Assembly: GCF_027922005.1 (NCBI RefSeq)
Contig: NZ_BSEV01000004.1
Coordinates: forward strand, 367,251 to 431,250
DNA: 64,000 nucleotides
Source of the DNA: Streptosporangium carneum
GTDB taxonomy: Bacteria > Actinomycetota > Actinomycetes > Streptosporangiales > Streptosporangiaceae
Direction: 5' to 3'
The notes under the pieces were generated by a model. The model was given only the letters and a program-made list of their open reading frames with translations. It had not been told where the DNA came from and searched no databases. Position numbers and translations under genes: made by a program. The first letter of the stretch is position 1. Every line of letters begins with the position of its first letter. Below, piece by piece: positions 28,421-36,984 of the stretch.

Positions 28421-30640
28421 ATGACCACCCCTCCGGCAGAGCGCGCTCCCGGTGCTGTTCTCGAGGCCGTACTCGAGCGGATCACCTATGCCAACGAGGA
28501 GACCGGTTACACCATCGCCAGGGTGGCCACGGAGCGTTCGGGCAGTGAGCTGCTGACCGTGGTCGGGCCGCTGCTCGGCGCCCAGCCGGGCGAGTCGCTG
28601 CGGCTGACCGGGCGGTGGACCTCCCATCCGCGCTACGGCAAGCAGTTCGAGGTGTGGTCCTACACCACGGTGCTGCCCGCGACCGTGCAGGGCATCCAGC
28701 GTTACCTGGGGTCCGGGCTGATCAAGGGCATCGGGCCGAAGATGGCCGAGCGGATCGTCGACCACTTCGGCGTGGACACCCTGGAGATCATCGAGACCGT
28801 CCCCGAGCGGCTGGTCGAGGTCCCCGGGCTCGGCCCGAAGCGGACGAAGATGATCGCCGTCGCCTGGGAGGAGCAGAAGGTCATCAAAGAAGTGATGATC
28901 TTTCTTCAGGGGGTCGGCGTGTCCACCTCCATCGCGGTGCGGATCTTCAAACAGTACGGCGACGCCTCCATCACGGTGGTCAAGAGCGAGCCGTACCGGC
29001 TGGCCGACGACGTGTGGGGCATCGGCTTCAAGACCGCCGACACCATCGCCCAGGCCGTCGGCATCCCGCACGACAGCCCCGAACGGGTCAAGGCGGGCCT
29101 GCGCTACACCCTCTCCCAGGCCGCGGACGACGGCCACTGCTACCTTCCCGCGCCCAACCTCGTCGGCGACGCGGTGAAGATCCTGGAGGTCCCGGCCGAG
29201 CTGACCGTCCAGTGCCTGGAGGAGCTCGTCGAGGAGGAGGGGGTCGTCCGCGAGGAGGTGCCCGTCGGCGACGGCGCCGTTCCCGCGGTCTACCTGGTCC
29301 CCTTCCACCGCGCCGAGCTGTCGCTGGCCGGATCGCTGCGCGGGCTGCTGCGCTCGGAACACGACCGGCTCGGCGCCTTCAGGGACGTCGACTGGGACGT
29401 GGCGCTGGAGTGGCTGCGCAAGCAGACCAACGCCGAGCTCGCCGCCGAGCAGGCCCAGGCCGTACGGCTGGCGCTGAGCGAGAAGGTCGCGGTGCTGACC
29501 GGGGGCCCCGGCTGCGGCAAGAGCTTCACCGTGCGCTCCATCGTCACCCTGGCCAGGGCGAAGAAGGCCAAGGTGATCCTGGCCGCGCCCACGGGCAGGG
29601 CGGCCAAGAGGCTCGCCGAGCTGACCGGCCACGAGGCGACCACCGTGCACCGGCTGCTGCAGCTGCGCCCCGGCGGGGACGCCACCTTCGACCGCGACAA
29701 CCCCCTCGACGCCGACCTGGTGGTGGTCGACGAGTCCTCGATGCTGGACCTGCTGCTGGCCAACAAGCTGGTCAAGGCCGTGGCCCCGGGCACGCACCTG
29801 CTGTTCGTCGGCGACGTCGACCAGCTGCCCTCGGTCGGCGCGGGCGAGGTGCTGCGTGACCTGCTGGCCGCGGAGGAGGAGATTCCCCGGGTGCGGCTGA
29901 CGCACATCTTCCGCCAGGCGCAGGAGTCGGGTGTGGTCACCAACGCCCACCGGGTCAACACCGGCCTGCCTCCGGCGCTCGAGGGCATGACGGACTTCTT
30001 CCTGTTCCCGTGCGACGAGCCGGAGGAGATCGCGGCGCTGACCGTGGACGTGGTGGCCAACCGGATCCCGCGCAAGTTCGGCCTCAACCCACGCCGGGAC
30101 GTGCAGGTGCTGGTGCCGATGCACCGGGGCGCGGCGGGGGCGGGCAACCTCAACACCGCGCTGCAGGAGGCGCTGACCCCCTCGCGGGAGGGCATGCCGG
30201 AGCGCCGCTACGGCGGGCGCGTCTTCCGGGTGGGCGACAAGGTCACCCAGCTGCGCAACAACTACGACAAGGGCGCGGCGGGGGTGTTCAACGGCACCGT
30301 CGGCATGGTGGTCGACATCAAGCCCGACGACCACAAGCTGACCGTGCTGACCGACGAGGACGAGAACGTCGAGTACGCCTTCGACGAGCTCGACGAGCTG
30401 GCCCACGCCTACGCGGTGTCGATCCACCGTTCCCAGGGCAGTGAGTATCCCGCGGTGGTCATTCCGCTGGCCACCAGTGCCTGGATGATGCTGCAGCGCA
30501 ACCTGCTCTACACCGCGATCACCCGGGCCAAGAAGCTCGTCGTCATCGTGGGGTCGCGCCGGGCGCTCGCGCAGGCGGTGCGGACGCGGGGCGCGGGACG
30601 CCGCCACACCAGCCTCACTCACCGGCTGCGCTCGCCGTGA
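28421..30640 (+). CDS. recD2: RecD2-type SF1B DNA helicase
   Basis: A 739-residue ATP-dependent 5'-3' helicase of the RecD2/TraA class, independent of RecBC. The N-terminal OB-like domain is followed by two helix-hairpin-helix motifs (LIKGIGPKMAERIVDHFG and VPGLGPKRTK). The helicase core has Walker A GGPGCGKSFT, motif II VVDESSMLD, motif III GDVDQLPSVGAGEVL, and the C-terminal motifs KGAAGVFNGT, SIHRSQGSEYP and YTAITRAKK. Length and order are normal. RecD2 acts in DNA repair and replication-fork processing. ATG 28421 was selected as the first residue of the usual N terminus; no strong ribosome site is seen. Confidence 0.93.
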   Translation: MTTPPAERAPGAVLEAVLERITYANEETGYTIARVATERSGSELLTVVGPLLGAQPGESLRLTGRWTSHPRYGKQFEVWSYTTVLPATVQGIQRYLGSGLIKGIGPKMAERIVDHFGVDTLEIIETVPERLVEVPGLGPKRTKMIAVAWEEQKVIKEVMIFLQGVGVSTSIAVRIFKQYGDASITVVKSEPYRLADDVWGIGFKTADTIAQAVGIPHDSPERVKAGLRYTLSQAADDGHCYLPAPNLVGDAVKILEVPAELTVQCLEELVEEEGVVREEVPVGDGAVPAVYLVPFHRAELSLAGSLRGLLRSEHDRLGAFRDVDWDVALEWLRKQTNAELAAEQAQAVRLALSEKVAVLTGGPGCGKSFTVRSIVTLARAKKAKVILAAPTGRAAKRLAELTGHEATTVHRLLQLRPGGDATFDRDNPLDADLVVVDESSMLDLLLANKLVKAVAPGTHLLFVGDVDQLPSVGAGEVLRDLLAAEEEIPRVRLTHIFRQAQESGVVTNAHRVNTGLPPALEGMTDFFLFPCDEPEEIAALTVDVVANRIPRKFGLNPRRDVQVLVPMHRGAAGAGNLNTALQEALTPSREGMPERRYGGRVFRVGDKVTQLRNNYDKGAAGVFNGTVGMVVDIKPDDHKLTVLTDEDENVEYAFDELDELAHAYAVSIHRSQGSEYPAVVIPLATSAWMMLQRNLLYTAITRAKKLVVIVGSRRALAQAVRTRGAGRRHTSLTHRLRSP

Positions 30641-30691
30641 CGAGGCAGGAACGCCGGTCGCGGCGCGTGTGCCCCCGGAGAGGGTCTCGCG

Positions 30692-30928
30692 TCAGCCGCT
30701 GCGTCTCCTGAGGACGACGCCGGCGACGACGAGCCGCTTCAGATGCTTCTTGTGCACCGCCTGACGGGTGACCCCGAGAGCCTCGGCCACCTGGGACCAC
30801 GACCATCCCTCGCGCATCGCGCGCTCGACTTCGGCGTCCTCCAGCTGGTCCGCGAGCCGCCGCAGCGCTGTGACGGCCGCGAGGCCGTCGGCGGGGCCGC
30901 CAAGCGGGGATGGTTCGATCGTCGCCAT
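30692..30928 (-). CDS. Small helix-turn-helix protein
   Basis: A 78-residue protein with a helix-turn-helix at about residues 30-63 (VERAMREGWSWSQVAEALGV, TRQAVHKKH), of the kind seen in small actinobacterial regulators. It has no effector domain. The ATG at 30928 lies 7 bp after a TACGCT with TTGACA 16 bp further upstream, so the message is probably leaderless. The target is unknown. It converges with recD2. Confidence 0.75.
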   Translation of the reverse strand: MATIEPSPLGGPADGLAAVTALRRLADQLEDAEVERAMREGWSWSQVAEALGVTRQAVHKKHLKRLVVAGVVLRRRSG

Positions 30929-30935
30929 ACGGGCA

Positions 30936-30963
30936 AGCGTAGTTGCTGCGACAATGCTGTCAA
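30936..30963 (-). promoter_or_regulatory. Sigma-70-type promoter for the small HTH gene
   Basis: On the minus strand TTGACA (30958-30963), a 16-bp spacer and TACGCT (30936-30941) stand 7 bp before the ATG. This would start transcription at or beside the initiation codon. Confidence 0.6.
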
Positions 30964-31108
30964 CATGGGTTGCTTATGCGTGCGGCAGCCCTTCCTGTCC
31001 CGCCGGGCGGCCTCCGCTCCGCTCGCCCAGCAGGGGATGGCGGTGAAGGGGGCGTGCCCGGCTCCGTGTGCAACCGGACGGCCGGCGGGGGATGTGTAGC
31101 ATGTCGAC

Positions 31109-31735
31109 ATGGCGGCCCCCTTCCATTTTGACAGCGCGAACTTCCTGGTGCTTCATGCCCTGCGGTGCATCGGGTTCACCTCCAGCACACGTGTCTCAGA
31201 GGCGACCGGGATTTCCGAGTCCGACGTCGAGTCCGAGCTGATCGATCTCGCGGTGGACGGCCTCGTCACAAAGATTCCAGGCGATTTCGGTGGATGGGGT
31301 CTCACCGACGCGGGCCGCGCGGCGGATGCCGAGCGGAGCTCCGCGGCTCTGGAGAAAGCCGGTACCCGTTCTGACCTTGTCGCGGCCTTCGACAAATTCA
31401 TGGTGCTCAACCCGGAATTGCTCGACCTCTGCACTGCGTGGCAGATGCGTCGGGTCGACGGAGCCGTGACCCTGAACGACCACTCCGATCGTGAGTACGA
31501 TTCGCGGGTGCTGGGCCGGCTCGTCGACTTCAACGAGCGCGCGAACGTCGTCTGTGCGGAGCTCGCGACGGCGCTGGGCCGATTCAAGCGCTATCAGGAT
31601 CGGCTCACCGGCGCGATCACCCGCGCCGAAGCCGGCGAGCTGGAGTACGTGACCGACAACCTCTCGTCCTACCACGTCGTGTGGTTCCAGCTTCACGAGG
31701 ATCTGCTCGCCACGCTCGGCATTCCCCGGCGGTGA
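31109..31735 (+). CDS. MarR-like winged-helix regulator with an uncharacterised C-terminal domain
   Basis: A 208-residue protein. Residues 10-65 look like a winged helix (LVLHALRCIGFTSSTRVSEA, the GISESDVESELIDLAVDGLV recognition helix, and a wing near GGWGLTDAG). The rest is helical and acidic without a recognised ligand fold. The start codon lies in a perfect 12-bp palindrome, CATGTCGACATG (31100-31111), which could serve in autoregulation, and a TAGCAT lies just upstream. A role as a DNA-binding regulator is inferred from the fold pattern. The natural partner is not visible next door. Confidence 0.65.
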   Translation: MAAPFHFDSANFLVLHALRCIGFTSSTRVSEATGISESDVESELIDLAVDGLVTKIPGDFGGWGLTDAGRAADAERSSAALEKAGTRSDLVAAFDKFMVLNPELLDLCTAWQMRRVDGAVTLNDHSDREYDSRVLGRLVDFNERANVVCAELATALGRFKRYQDRLTGAITRAEAGELEYVTDNLSSYHVVWFQLHEDLLATLGIPRR

Positions 31736-31841
31736 GCCGGGCGGCGCGAGGCGCGTGACGGCTCCGGCCCCCGGCACGCACGGCAGGGGGCCGCGCCGCC
31801 TCGACGGCGACAGACCGCCGGGGTCGTCCGAGAGGTGATCG

Positions 31842-32348
31842 TCAGCCGAAGACGGCGGTGGGGTCGCCGGTGTACCAGGCGTTGTCGATGCGCATGCGGT
31901 GGATGACCCAGCGCTCCCCGTCGCGGACCAGCTCGACGTCGTAGGGGTTCTTCAGCAGGGCGAAGGCGCCGTGGTCGGCGGTGAGCAGATGCTGGGCCTC
32001 GACCAGGGCGGTCAGCCGCGCGGTGTCGCCGTCGACGGCGACACGGGGATTGGTGACCTGGTGGGTGGTGTCCACCCGGTCGGCGAACATCGTCAGGATG
32101 GTGGTGACGATGGTGTCCCGCCCGACCATCAGGGGCGGCCGTCCGCCCCACTTGGCGGCGGCGGGGCGGAAGTCCAGCTCGGCGTCGGCCGTGAACGCCG
32201 AGGCGAACAGTTCCCGGTTCTTCAGGTCCTGGCCCAGGCCGAACCGGTACAGCGCGTCCAGGATCTCGGCGCGGTCCCGCAGCTCCCGGACGACCGCGGT
32301 CGTGTCAGCGGACGGAACGGAGACCGCGAACTCATCAATGACGAACAT
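31842..32348 (-). CDS. SnoaL-like (NTF2-fold) protein
   Basis: A 168-residue single-domain protein with the SnoaL_4 pattern: an N-terminal helix pair (LRDRAEILDALYRFGLGQDL), the FTADAELDFRP strand, GRDTIVTTILTMFADRVDTT followed by HQVTNP, and a terminal GERWVIHRMRIDNAWYTGDP strand. NTF2-fold proteins act as small-molecule isomerases, hydratases or binding proteins; the substrate cannot be named. It is a single gene on the minus strand downstream of HelR. Confidence 0.8.
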   Translation of the reverse strand: MFVIDEFAVSVPSADTTAVVRELRDRAEILDALYRFGLGQDLKNRELFASAFTADAELDFRPAAAKWGGRPPLMVGRDTIVTTILTMFADRVDTTHQVTNPRVAVDGDTARLTALVEAQHLLTADHGAFALLKNPYDVELVRDGERWVIHRMRIDNAWYTGDPTAVFG

Positions 32349-32507
32349 TGACTGCTCCCGTGCAGGTCAGAGGGGTGTTCGAGCGGTTCCACTCTCGAGC
32401 AGGGGCCAGGACGGATCAACGCGGTCCTGCGCAAGGGTCGTGAAGCCTGGATTAACGATGCGGAGGAGCGACGGCGGGATCGACGTCGCTCGAGGTATCG
32501 GTCGATG

Positions 32508-34655
32508 TCAGGAGCTCGTGAGGATGACGAGTCGCTGGGTCGCTCGGGTCATCGCGACATAACGGTCGACCGCTCCTTCGACGCCCTGGCCGAACGCCTC
32601 CGGATCGACGAGGACGACCAGGTCGAACTCGAGCCCCTTCGCCAGCTCCGGGGTCAGCGACCGGACGCGGGACGTCGCCCGGAACGTGGGATCACCGATG
32701 ACGCAGGCGATCCCCTCGGCGTGCGCGGCGAGCCAGGTGTCGAGGATCGAGCGCAGCTCCGAAGCGGATCCGTGTACGACGGGGACGTCGCCGCTGCGGA
32801 TGGAGGTGGGCACGTTGGCGTCCGGAAGCACGGCCCGGATGACCGGCTCGGCTTCCGCCATGATTGCCTCCGGCGTCCGGTAGTTGATGGTCAGGGAGGC
32901 CAGGTTGATCCGGTCGAGCCCGATCCGCTCGAGCCGTTCCTGCCACGACTCCGTGAACCCGTGCCTGGCCTGGGCGCGGTCCCCGACGATGGTGAAGCTC
33001 CGGGACGGGCACCGGAGCAGCAGCATCTGCCATTCCGCGTCGGTCAGCTCCTGCGCCTCGTCCACGACGATGTGCGCGAACGGGCCGGCGAGCCGGTCCG
33101 GTTCGATGCCGGGCGACGCGGTGTCGTCGACCAGGGCGTCCCGTATGTCCTGTCCGTGCAGCATCGTCACCACACCTTCACCGTCGTCATCGGCCTCGAG
33201 CAGGTTGTCGACGACCCTGGCCATGCGCTCGCGTTCGGCGGCGACAGCGGCGTTGTGCCGACGTTCACGCCGTGACGCCTCCGGGTCGCCGAGCCGCTGC
33301 CGTGCCGCGTCCAGGAGTGGCAGGTCGGACACCGTCCAGGCCTGGGCGTCCTCGCGCTGCAACTGCCGAACCTCGTCGGGGCTGAGCCAGGGAGCGCACT
33401 TGCGCAGGTAGGCGGGTACCGACCACAGGTCTCCGACGAGGTCGGCGGCTTCGATCAGCGGCCACGCGCGGTTGAAGGTCGTGAGCAGCTCCCTGTTCTG
33501 CAGCAGCGACCTGCGGAGCAGGTCAGGCGAGGCGTCGCCGTCGTGCTTGTCCACCAGGATCGTGAGCAGTTCCTCCCAGATCTGACCGCGCGCGTCGTTG
33601 TGCGGAGTACCGGGATCCGGCGCTTCGAACGCCTCGGCCCAATCGTCGGTGCTCAGCCAGATGTCGGACCAGTGGGTCGTGACCGTCATTCCCTTGGTGG
33701 GCGGGTTCTCGTAGAACCTGACGGCCGGCTCGATCGCCTTCACCAGGTTCGCGGACGACTTCAGGCGAGCCACGTCCGGGTCGGCCTCGACCGCCGCCGT
33801 GGCTCCCTCGGCGACGAGGTCCCGCAGGGTGCAGGTCTGCACGCCCTCCTCGCCGAGGCTGGGGAGGACGTCGGCGACGTAGGCCAGGTAGGGCTGGTGC
33901 GGACCGACGAACAGCACACCGCCCCGGCGGTGACCGAGGCGAGGGTCGGAGTAGACGAGATAGGCGGAGCGGTGCAGGGCGACGACGGTCTTGCCCGTGC
34001 CCGGGCCGCCGTCGACGACGAGAGCGCCGCCGGATCCCGCGCGGATGATGGCGTCCTGGTCGGCCTGGATGGTGCCGAGCACGTCTCGCATCCGTGCCGA
34101 CCGGTTGCCGCCCAGGCTGGCGATGAAGGCGGACTGGTCGTCGAGCGCGGCGTGCCCGACAAGCCCGTCCGAGGTGAACACCTCGTCCCAGTAGTCACTG
34201 ATCCGGCCGCGGGTCCAGCGATACCTGCGGCGGCTCACCAGCCCCATCGGGTTGGCGTGGGTGGCTCCGAAGAACGGCTCAGCCGCGGGGGAGCGCCAGT
34301 CGAGCAGCAGCCGACGGCCCTCGCTGTCCGTAAGACCGAGCCGTCCGACGTACACGGGCTCGGAGCCGTCCGCGCTGACCATGTGCCCGAGGCACAGGTC
34401 CAAACCGAAGCGGCGCAGCGCGCGCAGCCGAGCGGTCAGCCGGTGGATCTCCAAGTCCCGGTCCATCGCCTGCCGGCCTTTGCCGCCGGGCGTCCTGCGC
34501 TCGGCGTCGAGGCGGTCGGACAGGGCGGCGATCGACTGCTCGAGGCTCTCCGCGATGGCCGCGAAGTGCTGCTCGTCACCGGCGATCAGCGTCGGGTCGG
34601 CCTTGGGGGAGAGGTGGGCGGGAAGATCAAACGCACTGGTGGTCAGGGGGTTCAC
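32508..34655 (-). CDS. helR: HelR-type RNA polymerase recycling ATPase (rifamycin tolerance)
   Basis: A 715-residue UvrD/Rep-like ATPase. It opens with the coiled region HFAAIAESLEQSIAALSDRL, then GRLGLTDSEGRRLLLDWRSP. Walker A is VVDGGPGTGKTVVALHR and the Walker B region VVDEAQELTD. The C-terminal helicase motifs include NYRTPEAIM, GLEFDLVVLVDPEAFG and VAMTRATQRLVIL. This layout matches HelR, which displaces rifamycins from RNA polymerase and recycles stalled polymerase. GTG 34655 is selected (GGAG 8 bp upstream) because the family N terminus starts there. A rifamycin-associated element and a broken glycosyltransferase gene lie upstream in the same orientation, supporting rifamycin-inducible expression. 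The related HelD is the alternative, but length and N terminus favour HelR. Confidence 0.85.
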   Translation of the reverse strand: MNPLTTSAFDLPAHLSPKADPTLIAGDEQHFAAIAESLEQSIAALSDRLDAERRTPGGKGRQAMDRDLEIHRLTARLRALRRFGLDLCLGHMVSADGSEPVYVGRLGLTDSEGRRLLLDWRSPAAEPFFGATHANPMGLVSRRRYRWTRGRISDYWDEVFTSDGLVGHAALDDQSAFIASLGGNRSARMRDVLGTIQADQDAIIRAGSGGALVVDGGPGTGKTVVALHRSAYLVYSDPRLGHRRGGVLFVGPHQPYLAYVADVLPSLGEEGVQTCTLRDLVAEGATAAVEADPDVARLKSSANLVKAIEPAVRFYENPPTKGMTVTTHWSDIWLSTDDWAEAFEAPDPGTPHNDARGQIWEELLTILVDKHDGDASPDLLRRSLLQNRELLTTFNRAWPLIEAADLVGDLWSVPAYLRKCAPWLSPDEVRQLQREDAQAWTVSDLPLLDAARQRLGDPEASRRERRHNAAVAAERERMARVVDNLLEADDDGEGVVTMLHGQDIRDALVDDTASPGIEPDRLAGPFAHIVVDEAQELTDAEWQMLLLRCPSRSFTIVGDRAQARHGFTESWQERLERIGLDRINLASLTINYRTPEAIMAEAEPVIRAVLPDANVPTSIRSGDVPVVHGSASELRSILDTWLAAHAEGIACVIGDPTFRATSRVRSLTPELAKGLEFDLVVLVDPEAFGQGVEGAVDRYVAMTRATQRLVILTSS

Positions 34656-34770
34656 GTCATCGGCTCCGATCTGAGGTGGGCGAGGCACTTTCCCGGCTCG
34701 ACGATCCGCGTGGTTCACGCGGACACGGGCGGCGGCTTCGCGGCCACCGTCGCCCCGTCGGCGCGGATCG

Positions 34771-34981
34771 CGCCGGCCACGGCTGGCCGGTGAAGGCGTG
34801 GTCGCGGACGTCGTCCACCGGTGGCAGGCCGATCGACGCCCGGCGGGTGTTGAGCACCGCGCCGAACAGCCCGTTCACGCTCGGGGCGTCCAGGTCCCGC
34901 AATGCCCGCAACCGTACCGCGAGTCCCCTCCAGCGGTTCGATGTCCCCGCGCGAGTCATACTCCGACAACACCACACGCAC
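34771..34981 (-). pseudogene. Decayed rifampin glycosyltransferase gene (5' end and internal piece)
   Basis: The minus strand begins with MRVVLSEYDSRGDIEPLEG, the N terminus of GT1-family rifampin/macrolide glycosyltransferases. After a shift of one base it continues GLAVRLRALR in another frame, then jumps to LNTRRASIGLPPVDDVRDH. That segment normally lies near the middle of these about 400-residue enzymes. Most of the acceptor domain and all of the nucleotide-sugar domain are missing. It lies between the rifamycin-associated element and helR, so it is probably the first gene of a former rgt-helR operon. Confidence 0.6.
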
Positions 34982-35039
34982 TTCGCGTCCCCCGTTTCCT
35001 CAGGCTCTGGCCTCGGCCGATGATTCTGCGGCACGACCC

Positions 35040-35058
35040 GGGTCTTGTGGCAAGCCCC
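35040..35058 (-). promoter_or_regulatory. Rifamycin-associated element (RAE)-like inverted repeat
   Basis: GGGTCTTGTGGCAAGCCCC is a 19-bp inverted repeat with 8-bp arms (one mismatch) around TGG. It matches the form GGGGCTTG-NNN-CAAGCCCC described upstream of rifamycin-inactivating genes in actinomycetes. It is about 60 bp upstream of the broken glycosyltransferase start and 380 bp upstream of helR, which it probably controls. Confidence 0.65.
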
Positions 35059-35332
35059 CCGGTGCGCTATACGTTGAGAACGGAAAGGAGCGAGTGCTCT
35101 CCTCTTCCTTCATCGTCCGATGTGGACGGACCCCCTCCTCGCGAAGCGGCGGCGCGCCGCCCACCACGCTGTGCCCGCGTCGAAAAGCTCATCGCCGCAC
35201 CGGACGCCGCCTGGGAGCGCTGAACGCCGCCTGAGACCGCCGGGCGTCCGTCGTTCCGGACGCCAAATCGGCGCCGCCAACTTTGCGTCAGCGGCCAAAA
35301 GGTTCGCCCGACCGCGTCGTGATACTAAGGGC

Positions 35333-36853
35333 ATGGATCTTGAGCTGGTAAAACACGAGATTTCCACCCTGGTCGAGCCCGGCGAGCCCGGCTTCGCGGT
35401 GGGGGTCTACACCGACGGCGCCACGCTGCTCACCACCGCCCAGGGCGTGGCCTGTGTGGAGTTCGGCGTCCCGATCGACGCCCGCACGCGCTTCGACATC
35501 GCCTCGATCAGCAAGCAGTTCACCGCCGCGTGCGTCCTGCTGCTGGCCAGGGAGGGCAGGCTCAGCCTGGACGACGACGTCCGCGCGCACGTGCCGGGTC
35601 TGAACCTCACCGTCCCCGTCACAGTGCGGCAGTGTCTGCAGCACACCGGCGGGCTGCCGGAGTGGTACGCGCTGTATCCCCTCACCGGGGTGCCGCTGGC
35701 CGAGATGAGCCAGGAGCGGCTGCTCGGGATCCTCCAGGGGATCCGCGAGACGACCTTCCCGCCGGGCACCGACTTCAGCTATTCCAACACCGGCTACATC
35801 CTGGCCGCCGTCGTGGTCGCCGAGGTCACCGGGCAGTCGTTCGCCGAGTTCGCCCGTGAGCGGATTCTCACCCCGCTCGGCATGGACGACAGCCTGTTCC
35901 GGGACGACGCGTCACTGCCGCTGCCCAGGCTGGCCTACGGCTACGCCAACGCCGACGGAGACCCCCGGCGGGCCGACACCCAGGAGAGCGCGGTCGGCGA
36001 CGGAGGCCTGGTGACCAGCGTGGAGGACCTGGCCCCCTGGTTCGGTTTCCTGGCCGACGGGCGGGTCCTCGGCGCCGACCTGCGGGAGGCGCTGCTGGAA
36101 CGGGCCGTGCTGACCGACGGCACCGTCCTGGCGTACGCCTTCGGCATCTGCCACATGCAGGTGGCGGGCCGTACCGCCTACGGGCACGCCGGAGGCATGC
36201 ACGGTTACCGCTCCAACCTGCTCTACCTGCCGGATCCCGGCGTCGGCGTCGCCGTGCTGTCCAACCAGAGCGCGATCGACCCGGTCGCGTTGAGCGAGCG
36301 CCTGGTCGGCGCCCTGCTCGGCGAGCAGCCCGCCGCCGCCTCGTTCGCCCCGGACGAGGCGACGGTCCAGGCGTTCGCCGGACACTGGCACAACGCGGCC
36401 ACGGACGACACCCTCACGGCGCAGGCGGCCTCGAACGGCAGGATAGGGGTGGAGCTGCACGGCATGGCCGTCGAGTTCGTCCCCGGAGCGGAAGGCCGGT
36501 GGCACGGCACGGGCGTCGCCGAAGGGCTCTGGCTGGCCCGCGAGGACGATCGGCTGCTGCTGGGCCTCATGCGACGGCCCATGCCTCCGATCGTCTACCT
36601 GCCGTGCGACCCGCCGGGCACCGACGCCCTGCCCGACGGCGATTACCACAGCGGGGAACTGGACGTGCGGGCCACGGTGCGGGACGGCGTGCTGGCCGTC
36701 GGGCCCGACCTGCGGCTGCCCACCGCCCCCGCCCCCGCCGGGACGTGGCGGGCGGGGCCGTACGCTCTCAGGCCGGACGACGGCGATCTGCTGCTCAGCG
36801 GGGGCGGGCTGCGCCGGATGCGCTTCACCGGGCGTCCCGGGGGCGCGGGCTGA
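35333..36853 (+). CDS. Beta-lactamase-fold serine hydrolase (D-aminopeptidase/PBP4* type)
   Basis: A 506-residue protein of the class C beta-lactamase family. The SxxK motif is SISKQF (Ser about residue 61), the second motif YSNTGYI, and the third HAGGMHGY. A C-terminal beta-rich domain (about 340-506) resembles the lipocalin-like domains of D-aminopeptidases and esterases of this family. No signal peptide is visible, so it probably acts in the cytoplasm. GATACT 7 bp before the ATG suggests a leaderless message. It stands just before the peptide ABC importer and D-aminoacylase genes, which supports a peptidase or amidase role on imported D-containing peptides rather than antibiotic resistance. 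Confidence 0.82.
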   Translation: MDLELVKHEISTLVEPGEPGFAVGVYTDGATLLTTAQGVACVEFGVPIDARTRFDIASISKQFTAACVLLLAREGRLSLDDDVRAHVPGLNLTVPVTVRQCLQHTGGLPEWYALYPLTGVPLAEMSQERLLGILQGIRETTFPPGTDFSYSNTGYILAAVVVAEVTGQSFAEFARERILTPLGMDDSLFRDDASLPLPRLAYGYANADGDPRRADTQESAVGDGGLVTSVEDLAPWFGFLADGRVLGADLREALLERAVLTDGTVLAYAFGICHMQVAGRTAYGHAGGMHGYRSNLLYLPDPGVGVAVLSNQSAIDPVALSERLVGALLGEQPAAASFAPDEATVQAFAGHWHNAATDDTLTAQAASNGRIGVELHGMAVEFVPGAEGRWHGTGVAEGLWLAREDDRLLLGLMRRPMPPIVYLPCDPPGTDALPDGDYHSGELDVRATVRDGVLAVGPDLRLPTAPAPAGTWRAGPYALRPDDGDLLLSGGGLRRMRFTGRPGGAG

Positions 36854-36984
36854 CAGACGACCACCGGCCCGTGTTGGCCTGTAGGACGAGGGCGGGACCG
36901 CAGGCTTTGGCTGCGGGGTCAGTGAACACGGAGCGAACGGCTTCTAGCGTCCCACTATCTTGCTCTCCTCCCGAGGTGGTCACC

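Noticed and set aside
28274..30622. Minus-strand open frame of about 780 codons
   Set aside because: It is the antisense shadow of recD2, which has complete helicase motifs. The shadow translation is low-complexity and lacks a ribosome site.
35333..36853. Beta-lactam resistance gene
   Set aside because: SxxK, YxN and HxG motifs are present, but there is no signal peptide, a C-terminal D-aminopeptidase-like domain is present, and the context is peptide catabolic.
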